Source: an uncultured Acidobacteriia bacterium (lineage in GTDB: Bacteria > Acidobacteriota > Terriglobia > Bryobacterales > Bryobacteraceae). Taken from it: a DNA stretch of 55,722 bases. The position numbers and the translations under genes are program-made. Of this stretch, positions 43,147 to 53,687 are shown piece after piece (the stretch's first letter is position 1; each line of letters starts with the position of its first letter). The notes below the pieces were generated by a model, which saw nothing but the letters and a program-made list of their open reading frames with translations, was not told the origin of the DNA and did not search any database. The stretch lies in assembly GCA_903929755.1 (NCBI GenBank), contig CAIYVZ010000053.1, positions 1-55,722 on the forward strand, written 5' to 3'.

Positions 43147-43659
43147 ATGAAACCGGATCGCATACTCCACTTCGCCCTGCTCGCGTCACTGGCAGTTTTC
43201 TGTTTCGCGCTCTATACGTCCCTGCACGAGACCATTGTGAACGCTGGAGATTCAGCCCCGGATTTCGCCATCACCACCGACGCCGGCAAGCATGTCACGG
43301 TGAAGGACTTCGGCGGGAAGCTGTTGCTGCTCAACTTCTGGGCCACCTGGTGCCCCCCCTGCATTGAAGAAATTCCTGGCCTGAACGACATGGCGCGGGA
43401 GTTGGGGCCGAAGGGTCTGGTGATTCTCGGCGTCAGCGTGGATAAGGACCCGGAGCTGTACAAGAAGTTCCTGCAGAAAAACCCGCTGGCCTATCCCACG
43501 GCCCGTGACCCGGAACAGACCATCAACTCGCGTTATGGCACGGTGCAGTATCCGGAAAGTTACCTGATCGACCGCACGGGCAAGGTGATCGAGAAATACA
43601 TCTCGGTGCAGCCGTGGAACTCGCCGCAGATGTTGCAGCATATTTCGTCGCTGCTCTAG
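43147..43659 (+). CDS. Membrane-anchored TlpA/ResA-like thioredoxin
   Basis: This is a periplasm-facing thiol-disulfide oxidoreductase of 170 residues. One N-terminal helix (ILHFALLASLAVFCFALY) anchors it. The AhpC/TSA-type fold starts at NAGDSAPDF, with active site WATWCPPC (Cys69, Cys72) and the cis-Pro region VQYPESYLIDRTG. It resembles proteins that reduce apocytochrome c or take part in cytochrome maturation. It lies 7 nt before the GlcD-like gene and is probably co-transcribed. Confidence 0.9.
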   Translation: MKPDRILHFALLASLAVFCFALYTSLHETIVNAGDSAPDFAITTDAGKHVTVKDFGGKLLLLNFWATWCPPCIEEIPGLNDMARELGPKGLVILGVSVDKDPELYKKFLQKNPLAYPTARDPEQTINSRYGTVQYPESYLIDRTGKVIEKYISVQPWNSPQMLQHISSLL

Positions 43660-43666
43660 GACAAGA

Positions 43667-45106
43667 ATGCAGACCACTCTCACCCCAGAGGTAAAGACCG
43701 CGCTGATCGCGATTGTTGGTCCGAAGGGCTATCTCGTGAAGCCTGAAGATCTGTCGCTGTACGAATATGACGGCAGCGTAGATAAGGCACGTCCGGAGAT
43801 GGTGGTTTTCCCTGAGACCACCGAACAGGTTTCGGCGATTGTGAAAGCCACGGCGGCGGCGGGAGTCCCGATTGTGGGGCGCGGCGCGGGCACAGGACTA
43901 AGCGGCGGCGCGATTCCGCGCGAGGGTGGCGTCACCATCGGCTTCTCGCGCATGAACAAGATTCTGGAGATCGATCTCGAGAATGAGCGCATGGTGGTTC
44001 AGCCGGGCGTGGTGAATCTGGATATTTCGCTCGCCGTGCAGGAGATGGGCTATTTTTATGCCCCGGACCCTTCCAGCCAGCGCGCCTGCACCATTGGCGG
44101 CAATGTTTCCGAAAACGCCGGCGGACCACACACGCTGGCCTACGGCGTGACTACGAACCACGTTCTGGGGCTGGAGTTTGTGCTGCCCGATGGCACCGTT
44201 TACGAAACGGGCGGCAAGGAACTGGATTCACCCGGCTACGACCTGGTCGGGTTGCTGACGGGTTCGGAAGGCACCATGGTGCTGGTCACGAAGGTGATTG
44301 TGCGCCTGATGCGGCAGCCGGAGAAGATTAAGACGATTCTGGCGATCTACAACGCGGCGTCGGATTGTGCCGATACCGTGGCGCAGATCACGGCGCGGGC
44401 CATCACACCTGTCGCCGTGGAAATGCTGGATGGCGAGATGCTGCGAATGGTGGAAGAAGCCACGCACGCGGGCTATCCCCTGGACGCAGCGGCAGTGCTG
44501 CTGATTGAACTGGAAGGTTTGGTCGAGGCCGTGGAAGAACAGACCGAACAGATCCGGCAGGTCTGCGAGCAGTGCGGAGCGCGTGAGTTCCGGGTGGCCA
44601 AGACCGCGGAAGAGCGCGATCTGTTGTGGAAGGGCCGCAAGAACGCGTTTGGCGCGGTGGGCCGCGTGAGTTCGTCGTACTACGTGCAGGATGGCGTAGT
44701 GCCTCGTACGCAGATTGCGCCCACGCTGCGCTACATCGGCGAAGTTGCGAAGAAGTACAACCTCGGCATCAGCAATATCTTCCATGCGGGCGATGGCAAC
44801 ATGCACCCGATTATCCTGTTCAACGCGCGAATTCCGGACGAACTGGAACGTGCGCGGCATGCGGGCGAGGCCATCCTGGAATACTGCATTTCGGTGGGCG
44901 GATCCATCACCGGCGAGCACGGTGTGGGGATGGAAAAGAACGAGCTGATGTCGAAATTGTTTCGGCCTGAGACGCTCGATTACATTGGCCGCTTCAAGAC
45001 TCTGTTCGATCCTTCGGGACGGCTGAATCCGGGCAAGGTTCTGCCCACAGGCAAGGGCTGCCTCGAAATCCGCCAAGCTCCGTTCACAAAACGCAGCGCA
45101 CTGTAA
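43667..45106 (+). CDS. FAD-linked oxidase, GlcD-like
   Basis: This 2-hydroxy-acid dehydrogenase of the VAO/PCMH FAD family has 479 residues. The FAD domain has VPIVGRGAGTGLSGGAIP and the CTIGGNVSENAGGPHTLAYG segment. The C-terminal cap has IFHAGDGNMHPIILFN, GEHGVGMEKNELM and the end PSGRLNPGKVLPT. It matches glycolate oxidase subunit GlcD, but GlcE and GlcF are not beside it; D-lactate or another hydroxy acid is possible. It starts 7 nt after the thioredoxin gene. Confidence 0.9.
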   Translation: MQTTLTPEVKTALIAIVGPKGYLVKPEDLSLYEYDGSVDKARPEMVVFPETTEQVSAIVKATAAAGVPIVGRGAGTGLSGGAIPREGGVTIGFSRMNKILEIDLENERMVVQPGVVNLDISLAVQEMGYFYAPDPSSQRACTIGGNVSENAGGPHTLAYGVTTNHVLGLEFVLPDGTVYETGGKELDSPGYDLVGLLTGSEGTMVLVTKVIVRLMRQPEKIKTILAIYNAASDCADTVAQITARAITPVAVEMLDGEMLRMVEEATHAGYPLDAAAVLLIELEGLVEAVEEQTEQIRQVCEQCGAREFRVAKTAEERDLLWKGRKNAFGAVGRVSSSYYVQDGVVPRTQIAPTLRYIGEVAKKYNLGISNIFHAGDGNMHPIILFNARIPDELERARHAGEAILEYCISVGGSITGEHGVGMEKNELMSKLFRPETLDYIGRFKTLFDPSGRLNPGKVLPTGKGCLEIRQAPFTKRSAL

Positions 45107-45127
45107 ACCCCGATATAAACTGTCGGA

Positions 45128-46879
45128 ATGCTTTCCCGACGTGAAGTATTGAGTTTGCTGGCAGCGGCACCGGTGGCTTTGGGAGCCGAAACACGTAAGC
45201 CGAACATCGTGATTATTCTGTCCGATGACCAGGCCTGGGGCGACCTTTCGGTAACCGGCAACAAGAACCTTTCCACACCCAACATTGATTCGCTGGCACG
45301 CGACGGCGCGATGTTCGACCGGTTTTTCGTGTGTCCGGTCTGTTCACCGACGCGCGCGGAATTGCTGACGGGCCGTTATCACCCGCGCGGCGGGGTGCGT
45401 GGGGTTTCTGAAGGCCTGGAACGTCTGAATCTGGATGAGCGGACCATCGCCGACACGTTCAAAGCCAATGGCTATGCGACGGGCGCATTCGGCAAGTGGC
45501 ACAACGGATCGCAATTCCCCTACCACCCGAATGCCCGCGGCTTCGACGAATATTACGGCATGACGGCAGGCCACTGGCCTAATTACTTCGACACGATTCT
45601 GGACCACAACGGCGAGTTCGTGCGTGGCAAAGGTTATGTGGTGGACGACCTGACTGACCATGCCATGGCGTTCATCGAAAAGAACAAAACGAAGCCATTC
45701 TTCTGCTATCTGCCGGTCAACTCCCCGCACTCGCCCATGCAGGTCCCAGAGAAGTACTTTGAGAAGTTCAGCCTGATGAATCCGGTGATGAAGAATGACA
45801 AGCCGGAGGAAGAAGACCTGGGGATGACGCGCGCCGCGCTGGCGATGTGCGAGAACATTGACTGGAATGTGGGCCGGGTGCTGAAAAAACTGGATGATCT
45901 AAAGCTGGCGAACGACACGATTGTGCTGTATTTCAGCGATAACGGGCCTGCCAGTGCGCGCTGGAACGGCGGCATGCGGGGACGCAAGGGTTCCACCGAT
46001 GAGGGCGGGATCCGGTCGCCGTTGATGATGCGGTGGCCGGGCCATATTCCTGGCGGAACGAAGGTGACACAGATTGCGGGCGCGATTGATCTGCTGCCGA
46101 CGCTGGCCGATATGGCGGGGGTTCGTCTCGATTCGAAGAAGCCGCTTGACGGCAAGGTTCTGACGCCGCTGCTGACGGGCAAAGCCCCGGCGAACTGGCC
46201 GGACCGGATGATCTTCTCCACAAATAACAAGAAGGTGAGCGTGCGGACGCAGCAATATCGCCTGGACGATCAGGGGCGCTTGTATGACATGGTGGCCGAC
46301 CCTTCGCAGACGAAGGATGTCTCCGCTGCTCAGCCCGCTGTGGCTTCGAAGCTGAAGAAGGCAGTGGCGGACTGGTCTTCCGAGGTGTTCCCGTTCGCGG
46401 GTCCCGATGACCGTCCATTCCCAGTCGGGTATTCGAAACTGACCTGGCTGCCAGCCCGCGATGGCCGGGCGGCGGGCGGCGTGGTGCGCAGCAATAAATA
46501 CCCGAACAGCACCTTCTTCACGAACTGGACCTCGAAAGAGGGTGAGATCACGTGGGATGTGGAGGTGGGGAAGCCGGGTGAGTTCGAGGTAGTAATTGAG
46601 TACACCTGCGCGGCTGCCGACGTCGGTTCCACTATCGAGATGAGCCTGTTGGGGAAGAACGCGAAGGCGAAGGTGGCCACGGCGTTTGACCCGCCGCTGC
46701 AGGGCGCTACCAACGACCGCGTCGTCCGGATTGAGAGCTATTACAAAGAGTTCAAGCCACTCTCGCTGGGCCGGGTTTCGCTGCCAAAGGGCCGGGGCAA
46801 ATTAACACTTCGAGCGACGGAGATCGCGGGCAAACAGGTCGCTGACGTGTTCTCCGTGATGCTTTACCGGCGTACATAG
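45128..46879 (+). CDS. Tat-exported sulfatase
   Basis: This is a formylglycine-dependent sulfatase of 583 residues. The N-terminus SRREVLSLLAAAPVAL is a twin-arginine signal. Metal Asp residues are in ILSDDQAWGD, the modified Cys72 is in CSPTRAELLTGR, followed by GKWH and a late SDNGP. It is a family S1 sulfatase, likely for a sulfated glycan. About 140 residues after the sulfatase core (from VGYSKLTWLPARD) form a beta-rich C-terminal domain that may bind carbohydrate. A maturation enzyme is not in the window. It begins 21 nt after the oxidase gene. Confidence 0.9.
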   Translation: MLSRREVLSLLAAAPVALGAETRKPNIVIILSDDQAWGDLSVTGNKNLSTPNIDSLARDGAMFDRFFVCPVCSPTRAELLTGRYHPRGGVRGVSEGLERLNLDERTIADTFKANGYATGAFGKWHNGSQFPYHPNARGFDEYYGMTAGHWPNYFDTILDHNGEFVRGKGYVVDDLTDHAMAFIEKNKTKPFFCYLPVNSPHSPMQVPEKYFEKFSLMNPVMKNDKPEEEDLGMTRAALAMCENIDWNVGRVLKKLDDLKLANDTIVLYFSDNGPASARWNGGMRGRKGSTDEGGIRSPLMMRWPGHIPGGTKVTQIAGAIDLLPTLADMAGVRLDSKKPLDGKVLTPLLTGKAPANWPDRMIFSTNNKKVSVRTQQYRLDDQGRLYDMVADPSQTKDVSAAQPAVASKLKKAVADWSSEVFPFAGPDDRPFPVGYSKLTWLPARDGRAAGGVVRSNKYPNSTFFTNWTSKEGEITWDVEVGKPGEFEVVIEYTCAAADVGSTIEMSLLGKNAKAKVATAFDPPLQGATNDRVVRIESYYKEFKPLSLGRVSLPKGRGKLTLRATEIAGKQVADVFSVMLYRRT

Positions 46880-46971
46880 CTTTTGGCTTTGGCCGGAGGT
46901 CCGGCGCCGGAGTACGCCGCATAGAAGGTAAAGAAGCAGCGCATGGTTTCTGGCATTGTAGTCTGGTTGCT

Positions 46972-48933
46972 GTGAAATACGTTCTGCTCGCTGCCCTTTT
47001 GTCGGCTCCCTCGCTGTTTGCCCAAGCCAATAATAAACCTTTGCCATCTCCTGGGATTGCTGTTCCCGAGGCCGATCAGAAAACGCTACGGGTCGGTCTG
47101 GACCGGTTGCGGGCGAAGCTGGACGCGGTAAAATCGCACCCGCAGTACCCCGATGCGGAGGTATTTCACAAGGCCGTTCGCTTCGCGCTGGAGGGCAACG
47201 AGTTCTTCCGGCCAGAGCAGATTTTCCGGGCGAAGGAACTGCTGCGGATCGGCAGCGAGAGGGCGGACCTGCTGGCAAAGGGCCAGTCTCCGTGGACGCA
47301 TCAGCCGGGGCTGACAGTGCGGGCGTACGTGTCGAAGATCGATGGCAGCGTGCAGCCCTATGGTCTGGTTTTGCCACCCACGTTTGGCCCGGAGAAGCCG
47401 CATCACTGGCGCGTGGATACGTGGTTCCATGGCCGCAGCGAGACCCTGAATGAGATCGATTTTATCTATGACCGATTGCAGAATGCCGGCGAATTTCAGC
47501 CGACCGACACGATCGTCCTGCATCTGTACGGGCGCTACTGCAATGCGAGTAAGTTTGCGGGCGAAGTGGACCTGTTCGAAGCTCTGGACGACGTGAAGAA
47601 GCACTACAGCGTGGATCCGAACCGGGTGTTACTGCGGGGCTTCAGCATGGGGGGTGCGTCCGTGTGGCATCTGGCGGCGCATTCGGGCTCGCAGTTTGCG
47701 GCAGCGGCGCCGGGCGCGGGTTTCGCGGAGACGCTGGAGTACCAGAAGGCAGCGAAATATCAGCCGACCTGGTGGGAAGAAAAGCTTTATCACCTGACGA
47801 ACGCGACAGATTACGCGGCGAACTTCTTTAATCTGCCGATAGTGGCGTACAACGGCGACCAGGACCCGCAGCGGCAGGCGGCGGATATTATGGCGCGCAA
47901 CATGGAGGCCGAGGGCCTGACGCTGCAGAGGGTTTGGGGTCTGAATATCGGCCACGCGTACACACCGCTCTCGAAGGTACAGATTTCAGAGAAGATTGAC
48001 GCAATTGCGGCTCGCGGCCGGGATGAATGGCCGCGGACGGTAAAATTTACCACCTGGACGCTGAAGTACAACCGGATGCGCTGGGTTGTGGTGGATGGCC
48101 TGGAAAAGCACTGGGAACGGGCGCGCGTGGAGGCTGCGGTGGAGGGCGATCACACGGTTCGGGTAAAGACGGAGAATGCGTCGGCGGTGAGCTTTGAGAT
48201 GGGCGCGGCGGCGAACTTGCTGAATGTGGCGAGTAAGGTCACGGTGGCGATTGATGGCCAGAATATGACGCTGCCGGGGGCTTTATCCGATGGGTCGTGG
48301 ACAGCGCACCTGCGCAAGGTTTCGGGGAAATGGCAAGTTGCGGGTGAAGTTGCAGGCCTGGCCAAGAAACATAACATGCAGGGCCCGATTGACGATGCGT
48401 TCCTGGACCGGTTCGTGATGGTTCGTCCTACCGGGACGCCGATGAATGAAATGGTGGGCAAATGGGTGGCGAGCGAACAGGCTCGGGCGATTCAACAGTG
48501 GCGGGGATTATTCCGGGGTGAGACGCCGGTGAAAGACGATTCCGCCCTTACCGATGCCGACATCGCCTCCAGCAATCTGGTGCTATGGGGGGATCCGATA
48601 AGCAACAAGGTGCTGGCGCGGATTGCCGATAAGCTGCCGATCCGGTGGACGCGCGAGGGCATAACGGTGGGAGGCAAAACGTTCTCCACCGCAACCAATG
48701 TACCCGTACTGATCTATCCAAACCCGCTCAACCCAACGAAGTACGTCGTGATCAACAGCGGCTTTACTTTCCGTGATTCGGCAAACGCGAGCAACTCCTG
48801 GCAGGTGGCGGAATTGCCGGATTACGCAGTGATCGATATCTCGATCCCGGCGGACAAGAGATGGCCAGGGAAGGTTGCGCTGGCCGGGTTCTTTGGGGAA
48901 CAGTGGCAGTTGACCGCCGCCGACGGGCGATAG
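46972..48933 (+). CDS. Exported alpha/beta hydrolase (prolyl oligopeptidase-like)
   Basis: This is a secreted serine hydrolase of 653 residues starting at GTG 46972, with signal peptide MKYVLLAALLSAPSLFAQ. An N-terminal helical domain (about 25-110) precedes the alpha/beta-hydrolase fold, with nucleophile Ser in LRGFSMGGASVWHLA, an Asp in AYNGDQDPQ and a His in NIGHAYTPL. A C-terminal half of about 300 residues, beta-rich and ending WQVAELPDYAVIDI, has no motif I recognise. The substrate is unknown. The sulfatase upstream hints at polysaccharide breakdown, but the link is only by proximity. Confidence 0.8.
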   Translation: MKYVLLAALLSAPSLFAQANNKPLPSPGIAVPEADQKTLRVGLDRLRAKLDAVKSHPQYPDAEVFHKAVRFALEGNEFFRPEQIFRAKELLRIGSERADLLAKGQSPWTHQPGLTVRAYVSKIDGSVQPYGLVLPPTFGPEKPHHWRVDTWFHGRSETLNEIDFIYDRLQNAGEFQPTDTIVLHLYGRYCNASKFAGEVDLFEALDDVKKHYSVDPNRVLLRGFSMGGASVWHLAAHSGSQFAAAAPGAGFAETLEYQKAAKYQPTWWEEKLYHLTNATDYAANFFNLPIVAYNGDQDPQRQAADIMARNMEAEGLTLQRVWGLNIGHAYTPLSKVQISEKIDAIAARGRDEWPRTVKFTTWTLKYNRMRWVVVDGLEKHWERARVEAAVEGDHTVRVKTENASAVSFEMGAAANLLNVASKVTVAIDGQNMTLPGALSDGSWTAHLRKVSGKWQVAGEVAGLAKKHNMQGPIDDAFLDRFVMVRPTGTPMNEMVGKWVASEQARAIQQWRGLFRGETPVKDDSALTDADIASSNLVLWGDPISNKVLARIADKLPIRWTREGITVGGKTFSTATNVPVLIYPNPLNPTKYVVINSGFTFRDSANASNSWQVAELPDYAVIDISIPADKRWPGKVALAGFFGEQWQLTAADGR

Positions 48934-49073
48934 CATTGCGGTGGCCGGCGGCAGGTGGCAGCCACGTTAGGCAAGTGATGGTAAAGGCTGAAGGCTTGTC
49001 TGTTCGACGGCTGCCGGGCTCGCCTGCAGACGCTGGAACTCCTGATCTTGCGGGATTTTAGCAGGTTGCCTGA

Positions 49074-49109
49074 AACAAAAAGCCGCGCCCCGGAAAGGGA
49101 GCGCGGCTT
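49074..49109 (-). terminator. Intrinsic terminator of thiC
   Basis: On the minus strand AAGCCGCGC and GCGCGGCTT pair over a short loop and are followed by TTTGTTT, a textbook hairpin plus T-tract, about 30 nt after the thiC stop. Confidence 0.85.
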
Positions 49110-49137
49110 AGAATTTGCGAAATGAGCAGTTGTATTT

Positions 49138-50520
<1,383 letters not shown>

Positions 50521-50578
50521 TTATCTTGGAGCCCGGCCCACCAGGACATGTCGCCGCGAAGCCCGTTATACTCAAGGC

Positions 50579-51859
50579 TTGCGACGTACACTCCTCGCCC
50601 TTGTTTTCCTCGCCCAGACTGCGCATGCCGCAGTGTCTCCCGAGTTTGCGGAACGGCGTGAAAAGCTGCGGAAGAACATGCCGGACGGTGTTCTGGTGCT
50701 GTTCGGGGCGAAGGAATCGGAAGACCTTCACGAAGGCTTCTTTCAGGAAACCAACTTCTATTACCTCACCGGCTGGGAAGAGCCTGGCGCGATTCTGGTG
50801 ATGACGCCGGAAGTGGATAAGGACGAACCGGGGCTGCAGCAACGGGCAAAGGTCCCCCGCGAGATCCTGTTCCTGCCGCAAAGGGTGGTCTCGAAGGAAA
50901 AGTGGACGGGCCGGAAGCTTGGGCCTTCCGACGCTGGCGTGGCGAAGATCACGGGCTTCTCGACGGTACTGCCGGCCGAGCGTTTTGAGAACGAACTCCG
51001 GACTCTGCTGGAAGCCTATCCCGACGCCTACGCGCTCAGTTCCGGAAACACGGCGATGAGCCGTATTGCCCCTCTGCGGAATATCCTGGATGCGGGGGAA
51101 CCGATCGCCAAACTACGGATGCGCAAGTCGGCGGCGGAGATCGCGGCGATTCAGCGTGCCACGGATGCGTCCATCGAGGCTCACCAGGCGGCCTGGCGGG
51201 TGATGAAACCGGGCCTGGTGGAATACGAAGTGGCCGCCGTTATGGTAGGCAGCTACATGATGGACGGCTGCCGAAGGAGTGCCTACGCGCCGATTGTCGG
51301 GTCGGGGCCGAACTCCACGGTGCTGCATTACTCCAGGAACTCACGCAAGATGGACGCGGGCGAAGTCACGGTGATGGATGTGGCCGGGGAGTGCGGCAAC
51401 TATGCCAGCGACATTACGCGCACGGTGCCGGTGAGCGGCAAGTTTACGCCGCGTCAGCGCGAAATCTATGATGTGGTGCTGGGTGCCCAGAAGGCGGCCA
51501 TCGCGGCGATCAAACCGGGTATGACGATGTATAAGACCACTCCCAACAGCCTCTATCAGGTCGCCCTTGAGTACATCAACACGCACGGCAAGGACCTCCA
51601 CGGAGAACCTCTGGGCAAGTACTTTACGCACGGCCTGTCCCACCACGTGGGCCTGGATGTTCACGATGCCGATGCCAAAGAACCCCTGGAAGCGGGCATG
51701 GTGATTACGGTGGAGCCCGGCATCTATATTCCGGAAGAGAATATCGGCATCCGCATAGAAGACATCGTCCTGGTCACCGAAAAAGGCGCAAAGATTCTGA
51801 GCGAGGCACTACCCCGCGACCCCTCTGAGCTGGAACGTGCGCTGGCGCGAAAAAACTAG
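50579..51859 (+). CDS. pepP: Exported Xaa-Pro aminopeptidase (M24)
   Basis: This dinuclear metal peptidase releases the residue before a proline. TTG at 50579 gives a signal peptide (LRRTLLALVFLAQTAHA) and 426 residues; the open frame further upstream lies across the thiC start. The N-terminal PepP domain has GFFQETNFYYLTGWEEPGAIL. Metal ligands are in VMDVAGECGNYASDITRT (two Asp), THGLSHHVGLDVHD (His), VEPGIYI (Glu) and RIEDIVLV (Glu). Its last 23 nt are shared with the CHASE2 kinase. Export is unusual for PepP but common in Acidobacteria-type genomes. Confidence 0.88.
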   Translation: MRRTLLALVFLAQTAHAAVSPEFAERREKLRKNMPDGVLVLFGAKESEDLHEGFFQETNFYYLTGWEEPGAILVMTPEVDKDEPGLQQRAKVPREILFLPQRVVSKEKWTGRKLGPSDAGVAKITGFSTVLPAERFENELRTLLEAYPDAYALSSGNTAMSRIAPLRNILDAGEPIAKLRMRKSAAEIAAIQRATDASIEAHQAAWRVMKPGLVEYEVAAVMVGSYMMDGCRRSAYAPIVGSGPNSTVLHYSRNSRKMDAGEVTVMDVAGECGNYASDITRTVPVSGKFTPRQREIYDVVLGAQKAAIAAIKPGMTMYKTTPNSLYQVALEYINTHGKDLHGEPLGKYFTHGLSHHVGLDVHDADAKEPLEAGMVITVEPGIYIPEENIGIRIEDIVLVTEKGAKILSEALPRDPSELERALARKN

Positions 51860-53687
51860 AGGTATCCCGGCGCTGGTGGCACTAGCCATCGGCTCGGTTG
51901 CGATCTCATTGCTGCTGAGCTGGACGTCACTGGGCCGGCAATTCGACAACTACGCCTACGACTTTTTCTTCCGCCTGGAACAGCCGGCACCGTGGCAACC
52001 GGGGTCCGTTATTCTGGCCATTGACGAAGCCACCATGGCGAAGTACGGCGGGAACAACGGCATTCGGGGCGCTCTCGCCGCGGGCCTGCAGCATCTGGCG
52101 ATAGCCCGCCCTTCTTCGGTGGCGGTCGATATCATTCTTGGCGATGCGACTACGGAGGAAGCCGACTCGCAACTGGAACAGGCGTTCGCCGCCACGCCAA
52201 ACCTGGTGCTTGCCTGCTATCTGCTGCGCGACGGGACGTGGTCGGATCCCATCCCGCGCTTTCGGGCGCATGCGGCGGCAGTCGGGCATGTCCATGCCAA
52301 CTTCGATAAGTTCGATTCGGTGTATCGGGATGCGCCGCTGATGAAGGTGAGCGGGCATACAAGGCGCTGGGCGCTGCCGTTGGAAGCGTTCCGGGTCTCA
52401 CTGGGAGCGCAGATTGTGGAATCGCCTGACGACCTTCTGGTGGGGCAGGTGCGGGTACCCTCCACGATGCACGATGAGTTCACCGATGGCCGGACGTTGC
52501 GGATCCGCTACCCCCCGGTGGCGATGGACGGCATCCCGCGAATTTCGGTGGCGGAACTGGATGCCCACCCGGAACTGGCGGGGCGCTTCACCGGGAAAGT
52601 GGTGTTCGCGGGCGTGACGGCGCAGGGTATGGGCGACCGCTGGGTGACACCTTATTCCAACGCGCGGGATATGCCGGGAATCGAGATGAATGCCAGCGTT
52701 TACGAGACGCTGGCGCAGCGGCGATTTCTGGTGGATGCCTCCGCCGGCGCTGTGGTGGCGGGGTGTATTCTGCTGGCATCTGCCGGGGGCGTCATCTTCT
52801 TTCTGGGCTCGGGGTGGCTGGCGAATTTGGCCGCGCTTGCACTGGTGCTTCTGACGCAGGCGATTCCCGCCCTGGCTTTCGCGCAGCAAGTGGTATGGGC
52901 GTGGCTGCCCGGGACGTTGGCCGGATTGCTGGGCGTGGCATCAGCCGCTACCTGGCGGCACTTCGTGGTCCGCCGCGATCTGGACCGTGCGGAGCAGGAG
53001 CGTGGCCGGTACCAGAAAGCCATGCAGTTTGTGACGCACGAGATGAAGACGCCGCTGACTGCGATCCAGGGTTCAAGCGAACTGCTGGGCCGCTACGCGC
53101 AAATGCCTGAGGCCAAGCGGAAGCAAATGGCGGAACTGATCAACACGGAATCCAAGCGGCTGGCCAAAATGATTGAGACCTTTCTCTCCGCCGAACGGCT
53201 CTCGGCTGGCGAGATGGAGATGAAGCAGGAACGCTTCTCGCTGCCCGAACTGATAGACGCCTGCACGATGCGGGCGCGCGTCTATGCGGAGCGAAAACAG
53301 ATTGTGATCGAAGTGGGGCACATCACGGTCTGTGACCTGACCGGCGACCGGGAATTGATGGAATATGCCATCTACAACCTGATGACGAACGCGATCAAAT
53401 ACTCGCCTCCCGCGACAACAGTACGTGTCTTCAGCGAAGATGAGAGGGGTGACCGGGTTCGCTTGTCCGTAGCAGACGAGGGAATCGGCATGGATAAGAA
53501 AGAAGTGGGCAGAATTTTCGAAAAGTTCTACCGGACCAGGCGCGCCGAGCAATCGGGCGAACAGGGGACGGGGATTGGACTTTCGATTGTGGAGCAGATT
53601 GTGACCTCGCACGGCGGAGTGATTGAAGTGGAATCCGAGCCGGGCAAAGGGTCCCGGTTTACGCTGCTTCTGAAACGGGCTAAATGA
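51837..53687 (+). CDS. CHASE2-domain sensor histidine kinase
   Basis: This 616-residue sensor is anchored in the inner membrane. TM1 (VALAIGSVAISLLLSW) is followed by the extracytoplasmic CHASE2 domain (about 30-290: VILAIDEATMAKYGGNN, AVDIILGDATTEEADSQLE, GKVVFAGVTAQGMGD). Three further helices lie at about 295-380. The cytoplasmic kinase has FVTHEMKTPLTAIQG with the His near 400, YNLMTNAIKYS and DEGIGMDKKEVGRIFEKFYR. The GTG start lies inside pepP. The stop overlaps the regulator start as ATGA. Confidence 0.9.
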   Translation: MRWREKTRGIPALVALAIGSVAISLLLSWTSLGRQFDNYAYDFFFRLEQPAPWQPGSVILAIDEATMAKYGGNNGIRGALAAGLQHLAIARPSSVAVDIILGDATTEEADSQLEQAFAATPNLVLACYLLRDGTWSDPIPRFRAHAAAVGHVHANFDKFDSVYRDAPLMKVSGHTRRWALPLEAFRVSLGAQIVESPDDLLVGQVRVPSTMHDEFTDGRTLRIRYPPVAMDGIPRISVAELDAHPELAGRFTGKVVFAGVTAQGMGDRWVTPYSNARDMPGIEMNASVYETLAQRRFLVDASAGAVVAGCILLASAGGVIFFLGSGWLANLAALALVLLTQAIPALAFAQQVVWAWLPGTLAGLLGVASAATWRHFVVRRDLDRAEQERGRYQKAMQFVTHEMKTPLTAIQGSSELLGRYAQMPEAKRKQMAELINTESKRLAKMIETFLSAERLSAGEMEMKQERFSLPELIDACTMRARVYAERKQIVIEVGHITVCDLTGDRELMEYAIYNLMTNAIKYSPPATTVRVFSEDERGDRVRLSVADEGIGMDKKEVGRIFEKFYRTRRAEQSGEQGTGIGLSIVEQIVTSHGGVIEVESEPGKGSRFTLLLKRAK

